Of a stretch of DNA of 64,000 nucleotides, positions 61,273 through 64,000 are shown in pieces. A model generated the notes under the pieces. That model saw only the letters and a list, made by a program, of their open reading frames with translations. It had not been told where the DNA came from and ran no database searches. The position numbers were made by a program, and so were the translations under genes. The stretch comes from Sphaerisporangium cinnabarinum (lineage in GTDB: Bacteria > Actinomycetota > Actinomycetes > Actinomycetales > Cellulomonadaceae): contig QAPD01000069.1 of assembly GCA_003052455.1 (NCBI GenBank), positions 34,348 to 98,347 on the forward strand, read 5' to 3'. Numbering within the stretch: position 1 is the stretch's first letter; each line of letters starts with the position of its first letter.

Positions 61273-61734
61273 GTGCCGAAGGATCTTCGACCGCCCGCGC
61301 TGGACGACGTCGACCGCCGCATCCTCGACGTCCTCGCGACCGACGCGCGCGCCACGAACGCGGCGGTCGCCGCCCGTGTGGGGATCGCCGCCTCGACGTG
61401 CCACGCGCGCGTCCGGGCCCTCGTGGACCGCGGCGTGATCCGCGGCTTCCGCGCCGACGTCGACCCCGCGGCGCTCGGCCGAGGGCTCGAGGCGCTCATC
61501 GCGATCCGCCTCCAGGCCGGGGCCCGCAAGGGCCTGGAGGCGTTCCGCGACTACCTGCTGACCCTGCCCGACGTCGAGGGCGTCTTCTTCGTCACCGGCG
61601 ACCGCGACTTCCTGCTGCACGTCGCGGTCGCCGACTCGGACGCGCTGCGCGACCTGGTGTCCCGGACGCTCAGCGTGCGACCCGAGGTGGCCGGGACGAG
61701 CACGACCGTGATCTTCGAGCACGCGCGCCCCTGA
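61273..61734 (+). CDS. Lrp/AsnC family regulator
   Basis: 153 residues. Helix-turn-helix (LDDVDRRILDVLATDARATN, then VGIAASTCHARVRAL) and the RAM effector domain (ALIAIRLQAGARKGLEAFRD, VFFVTGDRDFLLHVAV). GTG at 61273 after GGGAGG. Likely controls dadA and itself. Confidence 0.92.
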   Translation: MPKDLRPPALDDVDRRILDVLATDARATNAAVAARVGIAASTCHARVRALVDRGVIRGFRADVDPAALGRGLEALIAIRLQAGARKGLEAFRDYLLTLPDVEGVFFVTGDRDFLLHVAVADSDALRDLVSRTLSVRPEVAGTSTTVIFEHARP

Positions 61735-61746
61735 GGCTCCCCGGCC

Positions 61747-63312
61747 TCAGGCCGCCGTCGTCCCCTCCCGCACGCGCGACCGCAGGACGTGCTTGGTGAG
61801 CTTGCCGGAGGGGTTGCGGGGGAGCTCGGTCACGAGCGCGACGTCGCGCGGCACCTTGTAGCGCGCGAGCCGGTCGGCGAGGAACGCGCGCAGGGAGTCG
61901 AGCGTCGGCTCGGCGCCGGGCGCGGGGACGACGAACGCGACGACCGTCTCGCCCCAGTCGGCGTGCGGCCGTCCGACGACGGCGACGTCCGCGACCTCCG
62001 GCGACCCGCGCAACGCCTCCTCGACCTCCTGGGAGTAGACGTTCTCGCCCCCCGTGATGATGACGTCCTTGAGCCGGTCGACGATGAACAGGTACCCGTC
62101 CTCGTCGACGCGCACGACGTCGCCGGTGCGGTACCAGTCGCCCACGATCACGGCCTCGGTCGCCTCCGGGTCGTCGAGGTAGCCGACCATCCGGGTGTCC
62201 GACCGCAGCCAGATCTCCCCGGTCCCGCCCGGGCCGACGTCGTTCCCGTCGAGGTCCACGACCCGCACGTCGACGCCGGGCATGCCCGCGTGCCCGATCG
62301 AGCCCGCCTTGCGCTCCTGGTCGGCCGGGCCGAGCGCGGTGCCGACCGGCCCCATCTCGCTCATGCCGTAGACCTGGTGCAGCTCGCCCGGGTAGGCGGC
62401 GCGGATCGCCCGCACCGTGTCGGCGCCGACGGGCGCGCCGCCCGCGAGCCACAGGCGCGCGCTCGACAGGTCGAACGTCGACAGGTCGATGCCCTGCGCG
62501 GCGGCGACCTGGAGCGGCGCGACGTACGCGATGGGCGCGCCGAAGAACGCGGTCGTGCGCTCGGCCGCGACCGTCCGCAGCATCTCGATCGGGTGGTACT
62601 CGCGCAGCAGCACGGTCGTGCCGCCGAGGAACACCATCGACAGGAACCAGTTGTTGAGCGGCGAGGCGTGCCAGATCGGCATCGCGAGGAGGAAGCGGTC
62701 GTCCGCCCGCAGGCCGACGGCCGCGGTCGTGTAGGCCGCGACCGAGCTCAGCCCGCGGTGGGTGTGCTCGCAGCCCTTGGGGGCCGCCGTCGTGCCGGAC
62801 GTGTAGAGCACCTGGGCAATGGTGTCCTGGTCCGGCGGCACGCCGTCCCACGGCTCGGCGGCCGCGACGAGCGCGTCGAAGTCGTCGTGCTCCGGCGTCC
62901 CCTCCGCACCCGCCGGGTCCTGCCCGACGGCGCCCGCCTCCGTCCACAGCCAGCGCACCTGGGGCGCGGCGGCGGTGACGACGGGGGCGAGGGTCGCGTC
63001 CGCGACGCCCAGCACGGCGCCGCTGTGGGCGACGAGCCGCGCGACCTCCGGAGCCTGGAGCTTGTGGTTGACGGGGACGAGCACGGCGCCCGCGCGCCAC
63101 AGGCCGAACGCCGCGACGACGAAGCCCGGGGTGTTGTAGGTCATCACCGTGACCCGGTCGCCGGGGCGCACGCCGGCGTCCCGGAAGACCGCCGCGGCGC
63201 GGCGTGCGGCCGCGTCGAGCTCGGCGTACGTGAGGCGGCGCTCGCCCAGCACGAGCGCTTCCTTGGCCGGGACCTTGCGTGCCGTGCTCTCGAGCATGCT
63301 GCCCAGGTGCAT
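61747..63312 (-). CDS. AMP-dependent acyl-CoA synthetase
   Basis: 521 residues from the ATG at 63312, with GAGGAGG upstream; an ATG at 63402 would read through the operator. Motifs: YTSGTTAAPKGCEHTHRG (P-loop, A3), YGMSEMGPVG (A5), YRTGDVVRVDEDGY (A7), DRLKDVIITGGENVYSQEVE (A8) and the catalytic Lys in NPSGKLTKHVL (A10). Activates a carboxylic acid to its CoA ester; chain length unclear. Confidence 0.92.
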   Translation of the reverse strand: MHLGSMLESTARKVPAKEALVLGERRLTYAELDAAARRAAAVFRDAGVRPGDRVTVMTYNTPGFVVAAFGLWRAGAVLVPVNHKLQAPEVARLVAHSGAVLGVADATLAPVVTAAAPQVRWLWTEAGAVGQDPAGAEGTPEHDDFDALVAAAEPWDGVPPDQDTIAQVLYTSGTTAAPKGCEHTHRGLSSVAAYTTAAVGLRADDRFLLAMPIWHASPLNNWFLSMVFLGGTTVLLREYHPIEMLRTVAAERTTAFFGAPIAYVAPLQVAAAQGIDLSTFDLSSARLWLAGGAPVGADTVRAIRAAYPGELHQVYGMSEMGPVGTALGPADQERKAGSIGHAGMPGVDVRVVDLDGNDVGPGGTGEIWLRSDTRMVGYLDDPEATEAVIVGDWYRTGDVVRVDEDGYLFIVDRLKDVIITGGENVYSQEVEEALRGSPEVADVAVVGRPHADWGETVVAFVVPAPGAEPTLDSLRAFLADRLARYKVPRDVALVTELPRNPSGKLTKHVLRSRVREGTTAA

Positions 63313-63383
63313 GTCGTCCTCCTCGACGTCGTGCGCGGCGTCCTCCTCGACGCCCGCCCGGCCCGGCGGGCCGGTACCGCGAT

Positions 63384-63405
63384 GAATTGAATCATGCTTC
63401 AATTC
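63384..63405. promoter_or_regulatory. TetR operator between acyl-CoA synthetase and tetR
   Basis: GAATTGAA-TCATGC-TTCAATTC, 8-bp perfect arms, 22 bp, AT-rich. It lies in the divergent gap between a fatty-acid-type enzyme and its TetR regulator, the normal place for an acyl-CoA-responsive operator. Confidence 0.78.
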
Positions 63406-63454
63406 TTCGTGGAAGCCGCCCCGAGGCGGTTCACCCGACGGCGAGGGAGGGCCC

Positions 63455-64000
63455 GTGGCCTACCGCGAGACCCCGGCGACGCGCGCCGCGCGCGAGCGCA
63501 AGCGCGACGCCCTGCTCGATGCGGCGCGGACGATCGTCGCCGCGCACGGGTTCGCCGGCGCGAGCGTGCAGGCGCTCGCGGCGCGCGCCGGGGTGAGCAC
63601 CGGCGGCGTCTACTCGTACTTCCCGACGAAGGCCGACCTGCTCGTCGCGGTGTTCCGCCAGGCGGCCGACATCGAGCTCGACGCGGTGCGCGCGGCCGCC
63701 GCCGCGCGCCCCGACGACCCGCCGCGCGGCGGCACCGCGGCACGCCTCGGCCGCGCCGTCGACACGTTCGCGCGGCGCGCGCTGCGCGGCCCGACGCTCG
63801 CGTGGGCGCTCCTGCTCGAGCCCGTCGACCCAGCCGTGGACGCCGCGCGCCTCGAGTACCGCCGCGCGTACGCGACGACGTTCGCGGACGTCGTGCGCGA
63901 CGGCGTCGCGGCGGGCGAGATCCCCGACCAGGACGTCGAGGTCGTCGCGCCCGCGCTCGTCGGCGCGATCGGCGAGTCGCTCACCGGCCCGCTGCCCCCC
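63455..64000 (+). CDS. TetR family regulator (3' end cut by window)
   Basis: 182 codons visible without a stop. GTG at 63455 follows GAGGGAGGG. Helix-turn-helix VQALAARAGVSTGGVYSYF (about residues 43-61) and start of a helical ligand domain. Likely represses the divergent acyl-CoA synthetase through 63384-63405. Confidence 0.9.
   Translation, partial: MAYRETPATRAARERKRDALLDAARTIVAAHGFAGASVQALAARAGVSTGGVYSYFPTKADLLVAVFRQAADIELDAVRAAAAARPDDPPRGGTAARLGRAVDTFARRALRGPTLAWALLLEPVDPAVDAARLEYRRAYATTFADVVRDGVAAGEIPDQDVEVVAPALVGAIGESLTGPLPP

Overview
The window is very GC-rich (about 74% by eye), with dense, often overlapping genes, frequent GTG starts and strong G/C preference at third codon positions. 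The gene content points to a high-GC Gram-positive actinobacterium: SigE-type and SigK/RskA-type sigma systems, a mycothiol-type DinB protein, LAxTG (class E) sortase signals and partner-switching regulators. The style fits Micrococcales of the Cellulosimicrobium/Cellulomonas/Isoptericola group, but this is inferred from gene content, not from a marker gene.

Layout. 1-4103: minus-strand PIG-L deacetylase (cut by the window edge), acyl-CoA dehydrogenase, YihY/BrkB membrane protein and L-lactate dehydrogenase. 4262-9311: a small lipoprotein, a methyltransferase, a SigE-family sigma factor with a membrane partner, then a low-GC stretch with one orphan gene bounded by imperfect copies of the sigma partner's 3' end, then two small membrane proteins. 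9684-13656: an arylsulfatase without a signal peptide, a DUF6325/SHOCT pair and a membrane protein.

13691-29198 is a sialic acid utilisation locus. It holds a secreted sialidase, an LAETG wall protein, a minus-strand operon (GntR regulator, two Gfo/Idh/MocA oxidoreductases, NagB) and a divergent plus-strand operon (peptide-type ABC transporter with a fused permease-ATPase, NanA lyase, NanK kinase, NanE epimerase). A 23-bp site lies between the two operons, and a 21/23 match lies upstream of the sialidase, so all three units probably share one regulator. NagA is not in the window.

29383-38901: an alpha/beta hydrolase with a divergent TetR and palindromic operator, an IS30-type transposase scrap, a DinB protein, then an operon that surrounds a cellulose-synthase-like membrane glycosyltransferase with a SpoIIE-type phosphatase, a STAS antagonist and an anti-sigma-type kinase. 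A Na+/H+ antiporter and a MerR regulator follow.

38817-49968 concerns the cell surface: a LuxR regulator divergent from a 2595-residue repeat protein with an LATTG anchor, whose centre holds an exact in-frame 2 x 1356-bp tandem duplication. A bidirectional terminator follows, then a 54-residue LAVTG protein downstream of a family-2 glycosyltransferase whose start region folds into a long hairpin.

50144-64000: a YceI / ECF sigma / zinc anti-sigma operon with a divergent lipoprotein, endonuclease IV with a VOC protein, an RDD protein, an MFS/MerR pair, a YnfA-type protein, a sugar O-acetyltransferase, a HEAT-repeat protein, a DadA-like oxidase divergent from an Lrp regulator, and an acyl-CoA synthetase divergent from a TetR regulator that runs off the window. 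No rRNA, tRNA or CRISPR array was seen.
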